Part shown: positions 11,832-23,540 of the stretch, piece by piece
Layout of the letters: each line of letters begins with the position of its first letter
Position numbering within the stretch: position 1 is the first letter of the stretch
Source of the DNA: Armigeres subalbatus
Lineage: Eukaryota; Arthropoda; Insecta; Diptera; Culicidae
DNA length: 64,000 bases
Assembly: GCF_024139115.2 (NCBI RefSeq)
Contig: NW_026942794.1
Location: 1 to 64,000 of the forward strand
Reading direction: 5' to 3'
Program-made: the position numbers and the translations under genes
The notes under the pieces: generated by a model
What the model saw: only the letters and a program-made list of their open reading frames with translations
Told to the model about the DNA's origin: nothing
Databases searched by the model: none

Positions 11832-11993
11832 AGCATCATTAATGGGCGCGAGTATTTTGATCACCTGCGTAGCGCTGTTATTTTAGTTAATCACTCTTTT
11901 TCGTATCGGTCATTGTTTAGTAGCGACTGGTAAAGTGCCAAGTAATGATACTGCGCTGCCAAACGACTAATACTCGCGCCCGTTAATCTTGCT
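11832..11993. mobile_element. Short inverted-repeat element (GGGCGCGAGTATT), left
   Basis: AGCATCATTAATGGGCGCGA at the left and its near reverse complement at the right (to about 11993) form arms of about 25 bp. The element carries internal TAGTAGCGAC-type repeats and no coding content. Confidence 0.5.
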
Positions 11994-12043
11994 CTACGAG
12001 CAATGGATATACTATCGAGCTCGTCACCTCCGGATTGGCAATC

Positions 12044-12472
12044 CTACGCATTGGCTTCCAAGGCTAACTGGAGACCAAATATAATATGGCAGGCTTTACC
12101 CAAAATCAAATCAACCACATCTACGTCAGTCGAGAATGGAAACGGAATCTTATTGATGTACGGAATAAACGTAGTGCCGATATCGAGTCGGATCATCACC
12201 TCCTCATTGGCGAAATACGCCTTTGCATTGCGCGGATTCGCCGCCAGGAGGAGAGAGTCGGACGACGGTTCAACACACGCCGACTGGGAGATGCCACGGT
12301 GAAAAGATCCTTCGTTGAAGAACTGGAGATCCGTGCAACAGATATTCCGGAAGGTGGCAGCGTGGAAGACCAATGGACCGCCATCAAGAACGCCTTCATC
12401 GCCACCAGCGAAAATAATAATCAGGGCGAAATGCGCGCTCAGAGAAAACAATGGATCACTGACGCGACCTAG
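12044..12472 (+). pseudogene. RTE-type LINE endonuclease fragment, left
   Basis: A continuous frame of about 128 residues matches the end of an apurinic-like endonuclease domain of RTE-clade non-LTR retrotransposons. Landmarks are QINHIYVSREW, the DVRNKRSADI block and the catalytic SDHH motif, followed by the charged linker that precedes the reverse transcriptase. The rest of the endonuclease and the whole reverse transcriptase are absent, so this is a truncated fossil. The copy at 53068-53496 encodes the same protein sequence. Confidence 0.7.
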
Positions 12473-12614
12473 AGAGCGGTGGGTAGAAAATCTGCCACTG
12501 CCAATTATTCATTGTGTATTTTCTTTTAGACCTCACATACAAAATTGCTGAATTTTTGAAACATTTATTTTTAAAGAGCTATTTTACCCCACTAGAGAAC
12601 ATTTTCTCCCTAAG

Positions 12615-12770
12615 TACCATCGGGCGGGGTTTCTATTGACAAATCGGGGGCTAATTAGGACATTTTGAAACAAGAATTATAACGTAAGCTACTCTCATAT
12701 TGCCAGTTTTTTTTTTAAATCAAAAATCCAAAGTAGCCCCCTGAGTCAAAAGAAGCCCCGCACGACGGTA
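12615..12770. mobile_element. Small MITE with TACCRTCGGGCGGGG termini, left
   Basis: Left end TACCATCGGGCGGGGTTTCT and right end complementary to TACCGTCGTGCGGGGCTTCT enclose 156 bp. The inverted repeats continue into GGGGGCTA. There is no coding content. In the right arm the partner end is replaced by unrelated bases. Confidence 0.5.
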
Positions 12771-12779
12771 AACGATTTT

Positions 12780-13670
12780 ATAATCATGATAAACACTTGA
12801 TATAAAGTTCTAATAGAGTAGAAAGCATGCAAAATTTGAACAAAATCGGTCAGTTCCAAATTTAGTGGAAATCAATCAACCGGTTCAGAAGTTACCTGAA
12901 TTGATCAACAACTAAACAATACTTATCCCCCATACTCTCTCCCATTTCCAATGATCCTTCCATCCTCACTATAATCGTAGCCACAGGATCGAGAATATGT
13001 GTTTTATATTTGGTTAAAATCGGTCAACAGGTTCAGAAGTTACAGTAAGTTGATGTAAGTTGATCGATAACTAAACAATGAATCACCTGCTTTGAACGTG
13101 CTTACAACGGCACACTAGAAGTTAACTTTTGGATATCAGTATAGCGAAAGGCATCTAATGTTTACGAAAATAAGAACCTTAATCGAAAAAATATTTGGTA
13201 GGCGTAGTAGCGGACACCTTCCTACATAACTGGTGCCAAATAGTTTTTCGTGAAAAGTTCCTACTGTTGAGAAAAACAACGTTAGATTTCGCCATACAAA
13301 CTTCAGGTGGTTAACTCATGCTGGCTATTTTCACATATACGTTAGCGCCTGCTGGTGGCAGCGACGGGTAGGAAACCAGCCACTGTATGTGATTCATTCC
13401 CCTCCCCCACACCTTGGCCCTTGTTTCAATGACTCTCCCATCCCCACAATTAATATCTGCTTGAAAACAGAATATGTGTTCCGAATTTGGTGGGAATCGG
13501 TCAAGGAGTTGACTCTCCCCCATTCCAAAGATCACCCCGCCACTTCTATCATCGTCTCCTTAAGGTACATAAAGAATGTGTGTTCCAAACTAAGTTGATC
13601 AGTAACTTATCAACAACCCTCCCCCCGAAGCCCCCCTCCTTTACCAATGACTCTTCTGTCCCCACTATTA
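12780..13670. other. Part of intron B-C, left; repeated CGGTCA...GTT blocks, no gene
   Basis: Two or three diverged copies of a block reading 'aaaatcggtcaacaggttcagaagttac' occur near 12840-12900 and 13015-13045, with a further related piece near 13490. They look like remnants of a tandemly duplicated repeat. No gene is supported. Confidence 0.35.
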
Positions 13671-13673
13671 GTT

Positions 13674-13904
13674 CAGTACCAAATTTTCAAAACGACTTAT
13701 CTGCTTTTGTAAACAAAGATTCAGACGTCGATTTGACGAATCTGATACCACTCCCACGCAAATCAACACCATCAACACGTAGGTGAAGCCTTCAGCTACC
13801 TGTTGATGGTGTTGGTTTGCGTCGGAGTGCTATCAGATTCGTAAAATCGACGTTTGAATCTTTGTTTACAAAAGCAGATAAGTCGTTTTGAAAATTTGGT
13901 ACTG
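13674..13904. mobile_element. Near-perfect foldback MITE, left
   Basis: Almost the whole 231 bp is one hairpin. Arms of about 110 bp begin CAGTACCAAATTTTCAAAAC at the left and end with its complement at the right, with a short loop. In the right arm (51663-51870) one hairpin arm is shortened and rearranged, so the two copies have diverged since the duplication or one has been rearranged. Confidence 0.7.
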
Positions 13905-13977
13905 AGTTTATATGCAGTGCAGGTGTTTATCAACAGATGCCTGCGGTACATAATTCGAGCCTGGATCGTCGTTGTCA

Positions 13978-14280
13978 CCAGAGGTCGATAGCAACTGAAA
14001 TTCGGGATCGGTTTTCTGGGCTGGGTCGGTCACACCTTACGTAAGGGTGAAAACGAAATCCGTAAACAAGTATTAGACTGGAACCCAGCTGGACATCGCA
14101 GCAGAAGCAGACCCAGGGGCTCATGGCGGCACAGTCTCAATAAAGAAATTAAACAAGTCGACCGAAATCTAACCTGGCAACAGGTTAAAGCAATAGCTAG
14201 ACATCACTCAGGATGGAGATCTTTCAAGTCGGCCCCTTTGCACCACTGGGGGTGTACAGGACGCATAAGTAAGTAAGTAA
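13978..14280 (+). pseudogene. 3' end of a LINE (ORF2 tail plus TAAG repeats), left
   Basis: Across two frames the plus strand encodes the typical end of a non-LTR retrotransposon ORF2: a WxGH-like start (GLGRSH), then DWNPAGHRSRSRPRGSW, NLTWQQVKAIA and a Trp-rich end. It closes with (TAAG)n at 14270-14280, the simple-repeat tail used by several LINE clades instead of poly(A). It is 5'-truncated. The clade (RTE, CR1 or L2-like) is unresolved. Confidence 0.65.
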
Positions 14281-14597
14281 AGCATTTAGCAACGTGGTTC
14301 AGAATGTTTAATTATTTTACTACAATTTCTAACAAAACCATGAAACATGAATAATTTTAATTCAATTTGTGCACATCATGACAACACAATGAAGGGGCGT
14401 TCCGTCCTCGACAGTGAAAAAGCTATTACGTGATCTATGAGCCTAGGTTAATGTTCAAATAGTTAGCAGTGAATCAGAGAGGATTATTTTATTTATCACA
14501 ATTGTTATTTCAGAATTATTGTATCGTTGTAACGTACCACTCAAGTTTAAAAAATAATCTTCTTGCAAGTAGTTGCATAAATATTTTTACCTTTCTC

Positions 14598-14872
14598 GTA
14601 TATTATATTATTACCGAAAGGCTATATGTTCGCTCCCAAAATTGGTTAAGTACCAATACCAAAAGTTCGATGAGCAGTGTGGGCAAAAGTCTAGCTCATT
14701 TGTTTATACTTACCCTTAATCGAATTACTCGCAACAAAAGTGCAATCCTGTCCCATCATTTCCCATTGAAAACTGGGCTGTTCGGACTATGTGTTGTGGA
14801 CAAAATACTATTTTTGTAATGCACGAGAGAGGAACCATTTTCGTTAGGTGGAATAATCAAGGTTTTATTTTA
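14598..14872. mobile_element. CCTTTCTCGTATAC-family MITE, partial copy 2, left
   Basis: Begins CCTTTCTCGTATATTATATT with the GGCTATATGTTCGCTCC block, then the 'cccat..ttcccattgaaaa' and 'ttaggtgga' blocks of the family, in shortened form. No coding capacity is recognised. Confidence 0.5.
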
Positions 14873-15464
14873 GGGTTGTTTTGTTCGAAGATGTTTGTCA
14901 ATTTTCTAATAAAATGGAGCGTGAAATGCCTACGCTACGCGTAATATATTACAATGTGGAATGACTTCCGGAGGATAAGAAAAACTCAAAGGTGCAGCCC
15001 AATCGGGTTGTACGCAAAGGTGACAATAGAACTACGTGGCAGTTTTCGTGATTGTCTGCTGAGATTGAGTGAGCATTACGAGCCCTGGTGATTTATATAA
15101 TTTTGGACCAAAATTTGAAAAGGATGATAAAAATAAAATTTTCAAATAATCGATGATGAACAATACTCTCAAGCGATCACATATCCAAATTATCAATTGA
15201 TAAAAACTCGCTAGAGAGTAAAAGTCGTTCGATAATTGTATCTCGATTCGAAGCTTTGCATTGGTAAATGCTACTTTTGAACTTATTTTCCTAATGCTAG
15301 AAGATCACTTAGTTGAAAAGCAGGCCAAGTTGCAGTTGGAATGTAGTGCCATGTAAGAAGAAGCTTGCGATGCACTTACGAGATTGACTGATTCACCAAA
15401 ACCGATTGCTAAACTGTTAGCAAGTGTTCAGTGTAGTAAATAATCATACATAAATATTGTAACA

Positions 15465-15641
15465 CACTGGAGTCAGCTTTTACGCGGAGGATATGGGCCG
15501 CGTAAACTAAAACAATGTAATAAACCGCATAAATTCCAAAATATGTCTAAATGAACCGCGTTTATCCCGAAATTCTAGTGAAAAAAATGCGTAAAAAGCG
15601 ATTCGTGTAAAAATAAACCGCGTAAAAAACGACTTCAGTGT
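15465..15641. mobile_element. MITE with CACTGNAGTC...TTTTACGCGG termini, left
   Basis: CACTGGAGTCAGCTTTTACG at the left is the inverted counterpart of CACTGAAGTCGTTTTTTACG at the right end; 177 bp in all. The interior repeats CGCGTAAA/TTTACGCGG in both orientations. Confidence 0.55.
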
Positions 15642-15843
15642 ACATCGGGAATAAAGCGTTGACTCTTCCTTGATCGAATGGTCCAAGAAAATTGAAAATC
15701 TATCGAGAAACGGCTGAGATATTAACGATCAAAGTCTATCATATTTTCGTGACGTTTTTCGATTTTTTGCAATCGTAAAGTGTACCCCAATATAGAAAAG
15801 ACAGACGTAGTTCTACGTCAAAAAAATCAACAACGAAACTCAC

Positions 15844-18731
15844 CTTAGGTTGCCAGAAACTGCCTTCGAGCTTGGAGTGCATGGATGGGAATTCGTATTC
15901 GGATGTTGTCCTGAATTCGGTTTTGCTGGTCTGGACCTGGTCCGTCTTAGTTCTCGCTTTCCCGCGGATGGGCTTCATCTTTATAGAGCTGGACACTGGA
16001 TGGCCGGAAGAAGATGGCTGAGATATTGTCACACTGCTGTTCTCACAACCTCCAACGACCCGTTTCTTGCTGTCCTCGGTTTTACGACGAACGGTTTGCA
16101 CCCGAATTGCCGATGGTGTAACGAAACTTTCTGACTCGTTAGTAGCAGTTTTCAACTTTGTTGGACTGGACACCATATGGCCGACGGAACAGAACTGGGA
16201 TGTTGTTTTATTGTATTCATGTTTGATATCCTCACGACCTCCAATAAGATGTTCTGCGTTATTCTCGTTCCATTTGCCAACTGATTGCTGACGCTTATGA
16301 ATTTTCGTTGGAATGCTGGGCACCATGTGCGATTTTTTGGCCGTGAATAACTGAGATGTCGGACTTTTTCCGTTTTCGTCATCCTCGCGGCCTACGTCAA
16401 CAGTTGTTCCGCGAACGGATTGCCGCCGCGAGCGAATTCCCGTTGGAATGCTGGGCACCATGTGACCGTCTGTAGATAGCAGAGTTTTCGCGCTATTGCC
16501 GTTTTCGTCGTCCTCGCGGCCTACGTCGACAGTTGTTCCGCGAACGGATTGCCGCCGCGAGCGAATTCCCGTTGGAATGCTGGGCACCGTGTGACCGGCC
16601 GTGGATAGCAGAGTTGTCGCACTTTTGCCGTTTTTGTCGCCCTCGCGGCCGACGTCACAGGTTTTTCCGCGGACGGATTGCCGCCGCGAACAAATTCCCG
16701 TTGGAATGCTGGGCACCGTGTGACGGGCCGTAGATAACAGAGTTGTCGCACTTTTGTCGTTTTTGTCGCCCTCGCTGCCGTCGTCACAGGGTTTTCCGCG
16801 GACGGATTTCCGCCGCGAACAAATTCCCTTTGGATTGTTTGGCACTGTGCGACCGTCCGTGGATGGCTGTGGAGTCGCACTGCTATCGTTTTCGTCGGCC
16901 TCGCGGCCTACGCCGTCGACCTGTTTGGTGTTATTGGTGGTCTTTGCATCAACGGATTGCCGCCGCGAGCGAATTCCCGTTGGAATGCTGGGCACCATGT
17001 GACCGTCCGTAGATAGCAGAGTTTTCGCGCTATTGCCGTTTTCGTCGTCCTCGCGGCCTACGTCGACAGTTGTTCCGCGAACGGATTGCCGCCGCGAGCG
17101 AATTCCCGTTGGAATGCTGGGCACCATGTGACCGTCCGTAGATAGCAGAGTTTTCGCGCTTTTGCCGTTTTCGTCGTCCTCGCGGCCTACGTCGACAGTT
17201 GTTCCTCGAACGGATTGCCGCCGCGAGCGAATTTCCGTTGGAATGCTCGGCACCGTGTGACCGGCCATAGATAACAGAGTTGTCGCACTTTTGTCGTTTT
17301 TGTCGCCCTCGCGGCCGCCGTCACAGGGGTTTTCCGCGGACGGATTTCCGCCGCGAACAAATTCCCTTTGGATTGTTTGGCACTGTGCGACCGTCCGTGG
17401 ATGGCTGTGGAGTCGCACTGCTATCGTTTTCGTCGGCCTCGCGGCCTACGTCGTCGACCTGTTTGGTGCTATTGGCAGTCTTTGCACGGACAGATTGCCG
17501 CCGCGAGCGAATTCCCGTTGGAATGCTGGGCACCATGTGACCGTCCGTAGATACCAGAGTTTTCGCGCTTTTGCCGTTTTCGTCGTCCTCGCGGCCTACG
17601 TCGACAGTTGTTCCTCGAACGGATTGCCGCCGCGAGCGAATTTCCGTTGGAATGCTCGGCACCGTGTGACCGGCCATAGATAACAGAGTTGTCGCACTTT
17701 TGTCGTTTTTGTCGCCCTCGCGGCCGTCGTCACAGGGTTTTCCGCGGACGGATTTCCGCCGCGAACAAATTCCCTTTGGATTGTTTGGCACTGTGCGACC
17801 GTCCGTGGATGGCTGTGGAGTCGCACTGCTATCGTTTTCGTCGGCCTCGCGGCCTACGTCGTCGACCTGTTTGGTGCTATTGGCAGTCTTTGCACGGACA
17901 GATTGCCGCCGCGAGCGAATTCCCGTTGGAATGCTGGGCACCATGTGACCGTCCGTAGATACCAGAGTTTTCGCGCTTTTGCCGTTTTCGTCGTCCTCGC
18001 GGCCTACGTCGACAGTTGTTCCTCGAACGGATTGCCGCCGCGAGCGAATTTCCGTTGGAATGCTCGGCACCGTGTGACCGGCCGTAGATAACAGAGTTGG
18101 CGCACTTTTGTCGTTTTGTCGCCCTCGCGGCCGTCGTCACTGGGGTTTTCCGCGGACGGATTTCTGCCGCGAACAAATTCCTTTGATTGTTTGGCACTGT
18201 GCGACCGTCCGTGGATGGCTGTGGAGTCGCACTGTTATCGTTTTCGTCGGCCTCGCGGCCTACGTCGTCGACCTGTTTGGTGCTATTGGCGGTCTTTGCG
18301 CGGACAGATTGCCGCCGCGAGCGAATTCCCGTTGGAATGCTGGGCACCATGTGACCGTCCGTAGATACCAGAGTTTTCGCGCTTTTGCCGTTTTCGTCGT
18401 CCTCGCGGCCTACGTCGACAGTTGTTCCTCGAACGGATTGCCGCCGCGAGCGAATTTCCGTTGGAATGCTCGGCACCGTGTGACCGGCCGTAGATAACAG
18501 AGTTGGCGCACTTTTGTCGCCCTCGCGACCGACGTCACAGGTTTTTCCGCGGACGGATTGCCGCCGCGAACAAATTCCCTTTGGCACTGTGTGACCGTCC
18601 GTAGATAGCTGTGGAATCGCACTGTTATCGTTTTCGTCGGCCTCGCGGCCCACGTCGTCGACCTGTTTGGTGCTATTGGCGGTTTTTGCACGAACAGATT
18701 GCCGCCGCGAGCGAATTTCCGTTGGTGTTTT
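15844..18731 (-). pseudogene. Transposase gene exon B, long tandem-repeat exon, left copy
   Basis: 2,888 bp between a pyrimidine-rich TTTACAG acceptor and an AAG|GTGAGT donor. It encodes about 20 repeats of 43-50 residues. Each has I(P)TGI(R/C)SRRQSV at its start, a GREDDEN/GREADEN/GREGDKN acidic block, then STDGHMVP. Repeat types alternate in a three-unit order (about 408 bp). The last three units are diverged and lead to SFWQPK at the donor. The sequence looks disordered, highly charged and Ser/Thr-rich; RRQS and RRKS fit the basophilic kinase pattern RRxS. The frame is broken by +1 near 17327, -1 near 18112, +1 near 18141 and -2 near 18180, a net -1 relative to the right copy. Confidence 0.75.
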
Positions 18732-19138
18732 CTGTAAACGGAAAAGTAATTAACAAAAAACCAAATGGTGAACAATTGCTCAGAATGACAAAGCATTTAA
18801 TCATGAGGAAAAAAAACATTTTTGGCTTGGCACGTATACTAAGTAAGTATATTAAAACGCTATGGGATCACTCTCACAGAAAATTCTCACAAACATGAAT
18901 GCACAGTTCCTCGTTTTACCTAGACAGCCATAATAAAACATACAAAAAATAAAAATACATTTTATTGTAACAACACCATTAAAAACAAAACAAAAATACT
19001 AGTGTAGAAGCAATCGTAGGAATATATAAGAAAGTGTTCTTATCAACTGTTTTACTGAATTGTGAATGATGTTTTCGCATTAGGGTGGATAGGTATCATA
19101 ACAATACAAAATTTGAGATATTTCCAAGCTCTTTTTCG

Positions 19139-19332
19139 TACACACTCAGTTTTTAATTCTGCAGCTCGGCAAAAATCCGCACAACCGTCTGCCCAGCAAA
19201 ATAAAAACTGATATCCCGGCAAATATGACGTTTGTTAGCTGATTTTTGGCATGTCTGCTGGGGCACGGCTGTGCAAAACTCGGTTAAAGTTTAATATTTT
19301 GCTGAGATCCCGGTAAAATAATTTAGTGTGTA
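19139..19332. mobile_element. Small MITE with TACACACT termini, left
   Basis: About 194 bp starting TACACACTCAG and ending TAGTGTGTA, with internal CAGCTCGGCAAAA / TTTTGCTG motifs like those of the 7971-8961 element. Probably a shortened relative of it. Confidence 0.45.
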
Positions 19333-19424
19333 GAACAGTACAGTGTATGGAAAATATATTGTTGACAAAACCGACCAAAATTATTACAGTACAATGGTTT
19401 GATTTCATTCCTCACCGACCAGCC

Positions 19425-19626
19425 AAAAGATATTTTAGTTACTAGATAAAGATTGTTGCTTCTGTTCCCTTTGTTCTGCTGTCTGGAACATATTTGGGTA
19501 CCAAGCTGTCAAATCGTATGGATTTTCCTTCTTTGACATTTAGCTCCCTATCCTCGCCAGCAAAAGATGTTCCGGACAGCGACGACAGCGACAATCTTTA
19601 TCTAGTAACTAAAATAACTTTTGATC
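19425..19626. mobile_element. Foldback repeat (TTTAGTTACTAGATAAAG arms), left
   Basis: Arms of about 60 bp: TTTTAGTTACTAGATAAAGA near 19433 and its complement near 19597-19616. They separate a loop of about 80 bp with the block 'ccaagctgtcaaatcgtatgg'. No coding content; probably a MITE core. Confidence 0.5.
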
Positions 19627-19704
19627 AGCCGTTCTTGTCAGCCTCTGTTAACTTTCGGTTTCAATATCCCAACACAAAATTTAAGGTCCAGGAGGGTAAA
19701 AGCA

Positions 19705-19919
19705 TGTCTACCGGCGAATTTCAGCAGACAACAAACCCGTTTGATTTCACCATGTGCGCAGTAAAATCAGCTGTGGTCCTAGTGGAATGTTGTTACATGA
19801 ACTGAATCAGTGGTGAATTTGTCTGGATGCATAGTTAATTTAACTGAAAATTTGTGGTAGTTTTAAAAACATGGCGTAGTCTACAAATTAGTAATTGTTA
19901 CCATGGATTTTTTTGTGTA
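19705..19919. mobile_element. Copy of the TA-flanked MITE of 29013-29278, opposite orientation, left
   Basis: Shares long blocks with the element at 29013-29278, such as CAGCAGACAACAAACCCG and AAAACATGGCGTAGTCT, but in the opposite orientation. Its 5' end is replaced by unrelated sequence. Confidence 0.55.
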
Positions 19920-20573
19920 CTTTAAATTGGGTAACTGGCCTTTTCATTGGACTGGGTGATTTTTTTACCCAAAAATGGGTAGAAGAATGAGAATAGCATG
20001 TATATGTGGTTTGCAGAATTTCGACGATACTAATTTAAAAAAATCTTTTATTTAAAATTTTTCTTTTCAAAACCTAGCTCAAAACTGCCCTCGCAAGGCA
20101 ATGGCAAACATAGGGAGGAGCGCCATTTGGGCAGCACCCCCCATTCTCGTCCACAATGTTCACAACTCGACCGCCTTCCAACCATATGACTTGATTTTTC
20201 GTAGGGGGAACGGTCCAAAATGCACCCCTTATGTTTTTTCGATGTTTTCGCCCACATAAACAAAAATACCCCACCATTTATACGTATAGTTGCAAAATTT
20301 ACAAACCCAGCTACATTTCACAATGATCTCCTATTCAAAACAATGAGGTTTTCATGCCTTTCTAACGCATTTAAAAAATGTTTTAAAAATAAGCCTGGGG
20401 CAATACGTCCGAATGATGGTGAACGCATGGTTGTTTGTATTTTCTTAATGGAATGAACTACAATCTTACGGGTGTGGAGGAAAAACAGCAAATCGTGAAA
20501 TTAGAGTGAATATGAAGGGATTTTGCTATTTTTTTTCCAATGGAGCTCAATGATGGATAACCAAGGAATGTAA
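19920..20573. other. Non-coding stretch with dispersed repeat piece, left
   Basis: At 20125-20150 is a block related to the GGGAATGGGGGGTGCT motif of 25675-25850. Otherwise there are only short chance frames. It is mirrored at about 44994-45648. Confidence 0.35.
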
Positions 20574-20760
20574 TTGTCGCTGAAAAATGCAAAAAAAAAC
20601 AGAATGAAGCTGGAGACTTTAGATGTTCCTTCTAACTCTAACATTGGAAATAATTCTTCTCCTATCGAACTGAGCAATCTTTTTGAAATTTTGAGTAACC
20701 TTCAGGGGATCAAGGTTTCATTTCAGATTGCCAGAAGGGGTGACTGCAGTGTTTTGCCGG
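20574..20760 (+). pseudogene. Jockey-clade LINE ORF1, N-terminal fragment, left
   Basis: Encodes a Ser/Asn-rich stretch ending in an ELSNLFEILSN motif and IARRGDCSVLP, which looks like the region just before the gag-like domain of Jockey/Juan ORF1 proteins. The frame is cut at 20760 by a hAT-like element and resumes at 22569 with the shared bases TTTGCCGG. ORF1 of these elements is an RNA-binding, nucleocapsid-like protein. The 5' end of the LINE is missing or not recognised. Confidence 0.6.
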
Positions 20761-22568
20761 CAGAGATGTCCTACACAGTTGGCACAATATCTGCTCTTAA
20801 ATTTTTCATAATTTTTAACAATCATATATAATTCATTTAGTTAGTGCAACTAATGGATGGATATTAAAGCTTTCGAAATGTCACTTCGATCTGTCAAAAT
20901 AATACACACCGGAGCCACGCGGGTGCGTGAACAGCAAATACACCGCCCAACAAACATTCACTAGTTGAACAAACATCAGTGTGATGATTTAATTCAGCGC
21001 TGTATTGAATTATGTCTGTACTATTTCTTATCACAACTTCTGTTCAAGCTTTGTTCACACAATTTTGGCGAAGTTATACAACTACATCATCTCATTTTGA
21101 AAAACAACTTTATTAACTGATTCGTTAAACCTTTAATAAGCATTTTACTAAGCCTCAATTCAGCTACTTGTGAATTCTTCGAAAATAATAACGCATAGAA
21201 GGTAACATCAGTAAGATCTTTAATGAACGTATTTTGAAGCAATTGCTATTTTCATATAATCATTTTAAAATTTTCCTAAATCGGGTCTCGAACTGCTGTC
21301 ATTTGATCATCCGCCGATAACGTTGTCATCCGCGCCATCCTTGATTTGTTAGATATGGCTCACTCAATGCATAACATAAATAATCTTATTGCTGAATATG
21401 AATCATAATTGGACTCTTATTCAATAAGTCGATCTGTCAAACTACAGTTTGTTAATAACTGTACAATTTTTTATTTCAACCATTGTTCAACCAGTCATAA
21501 CCATCGCACACTAGGAAAATACGTAAAAATAATGTCGATAAACGATAAAATAAAATCCGTCCCCAAATCAATGTATATTCTGCCTTCCTCAGAATCTTTT
21601 GACAATCGGTTGCGATATGAGTGTCAAATGCTAAGATAATTTAAATTATTTAGCCGCAAAAGAGATCAACATCCATTCGATAATATTGGGATTCCACATC
21701 AAAGATTCAATAATTTTCCGATGTTATTCAACCATATTCAACGGCGTTATGTCCGGCTTTTAGTAAATTTAGTTCCGCATGATTGCATGAATGCATGATT
21801 TTTTTATTGCTCCAGCAGTTTTGTTCGTTATAATCTCCGACAGTTTAATAAATCACGAAAATAAAAAGCATGTCTTGAAAATAAATCATTATTTTTCTAT
21901 AAATTAAATTTCCCAGATCTAGAACCCAGATTTTCTTTCAAACTGAAAAAGCATGTTTTTTCCCACTGTGCGATACATCAGATAAATTTGAAATCCAATG
22001 GTAAAGAAGGACAAAGGTTAAGAAGGATGTCTAATGCCTGCTTATTAACTTACTATTTAAACTCAATTCGACCACCCTTTCAGAGCATCACATCATAGTC
22101 GAACAGAGAACTTTAAAAAATCATTAGTTCAGTACATTGTTAAACTTCCCCAATGTGCTGAAATGTGATAAAACGAAAACGTAAGTTCGACTTCAAATAA
22201 AGGTAGTAAACAAATAAATAGGCCATGTCGAATATTAGTTACATTAAATGCTGAAATGAAATCTGTCTAGCAAACTATTCAGCATCCATTTTATTCAGCT
22301 ACAAAGATCAAAAATAAACAATAATTCAACCTAGATGCTTATTTGTAGCTTGTCGTTGTTTGTTGGGCGGCGTGTAAAACACGCCGGTGTATTTGCTGTG
22401 CGCGCACTTGCGTTATTTGGCGTGCACTATTTTGTCATATTGATGTGACATTTCTAAAACTCAAATATCCATCTATTAGTTGAACTCACTGAATGAATTT
22501 TATATGATTGTTAAAAATTGTAAAAAATAAAAGAGCGAAATGTTTGCCAACTGTGTAGGACATCTCTG
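20761..22568. mobile_element. hAT-like non-autonomous transposon with 8-bp target duplication, left
   Basis: 1,808 bp starting CAGAGATGTCCTACACAG and ending with its exact complement; the inverted repeats extend with mismatches for about 200 bp on each side. It is flanked by the perfect 8-bp direct repeat TTTGCCGG (20753-20760 and 22569-22576). Eight-base duplications and CAGAGATG-like ends are the mark of hAT elements. The inside is AT-rich with no transposase, so it was mobilised by another element. Removing it rejoins the LINE ORF1 frame, which shows that the boundaries are right. Confidence 0.85.
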
Positions 22569-23540
22569 TTTGCCGGGATCCGTTGGCGATCGCAAACGTC
22601 TTCTTCAGTATGTAACTGAGAAGTGCCATAAATTCTTCACGTACGACGACAAAACTGAGCGATTGTTCAAAGTTGTCTGTGATGAAAAATCACTGGATGA
22701 GATTAAAATTGAAATTTCTCAATTACTTGGATTTTCACCAGACCAAATAATTAAGATGAAAAAGAAATCTCGCTCTGATACTTCCCAGATGGTTATTTCT
22801 TCGTGAACTAAATAATATGAAAAGTTTGGAAAAGGCCTATATTATGTCCCATGTCCGTGTTACATGGGAACATTTCCGCAGGCCTGGGGGAAATTTCCAA
22901 AACCCCATTCCCATTCCGTGCGTGCCAAAAGTGAGGTCACGGAACTAAACATTGCCACACGGATGCTAAATGCATGATTTGTGGTGGAACTTCTCACGCC
23001 AAGGATCCCAGATACACAGGGTAAACATATTTCAAACGCTCAAAATCCGCAATCATTTGTCGGTCGAGCAATTCATACCCACCACAATCAACGAACAAAT
23101 TGTGCTCCTACCTCTCACCGGGTAACGAACAGTTCGTCGAATTCTAATTTTTCAAATATACCTACCTATGCAAGCATCGCTGCAGACAGACAAAATTTCA
23201 TTTCTGAAAATTTACCGGCAATGAATGATTTTCATACCCATTCATCAACGGAAATTAACGTTCTTTCTGACGAATCCGGTAGCAAGTCTGCTTCCTACTT
23301 TGATTTTTAACCTTCGGGGACTCGCGCCGTTGTAAAAAGTACAACACCTTCGAAAAAGCACGCTTCTCGTTCACTACAGAAGCGGGACTGCGTGAGCGGT
23401 CTAGGACCAAGCGAGTCCCGGAAGGTTAAATGAACAATTGCATCACATTATTGATGCAATGTTCAAAGCAAATACCAAAACTGAAGCTGTTCAGGTTGGT
23501 ATCAAATTTACTCAAAAAAATTTTATTGGACTTCGTTTGA
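22569..23540 (+). pseudogene. Jockey-clade LINE ORF1, central and C-terminal part, left
   Basis: After the hAT insertion the frame continues with an LFKVVCDEKSLDEIKIEIS segment, the PRE_C2HC-type domain that precedes the zinc knuckles in Jockey gag-like proteins. The next part, in broken frames near 22915-22990, reads CQK.GHGTKHC and CMICGGTSHA, two CCHC-type zinc knuckles that would bind the element's RNA. A 109-residue Ser/Asn-rich frame follows (22981-23310), interrupted by the TTAA element at 23307-23429. The frame is broken after 22806, so the protein is not functional. Confidence 0.75.
23307..23429. mobile_element. TTAA-flanked mini-element inside the LINE, left
   Basis: 123 bp starting TTAACCTTCGGGGACTCGC and ending with a near-exact complement, with TTAA at both ends. 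TTAA target duplication is the signature of piggyBac-type elements, so this is probably a very short piggyBac-derived MITE. It adds in-frame codons to the LINE ORF1 in the right arm. The superfamily call rests on the TTAA alone. Confidence 0.55.

Noticed and set aside
16521..18898. Many 60-133-residue frames on the strand opposite exon B
   Set aside because: They mirror the repeat period of exon B and have no splice-bounded structure. They are shadows in a GC-rich repetitive exon; the same applies at 46720-49047.
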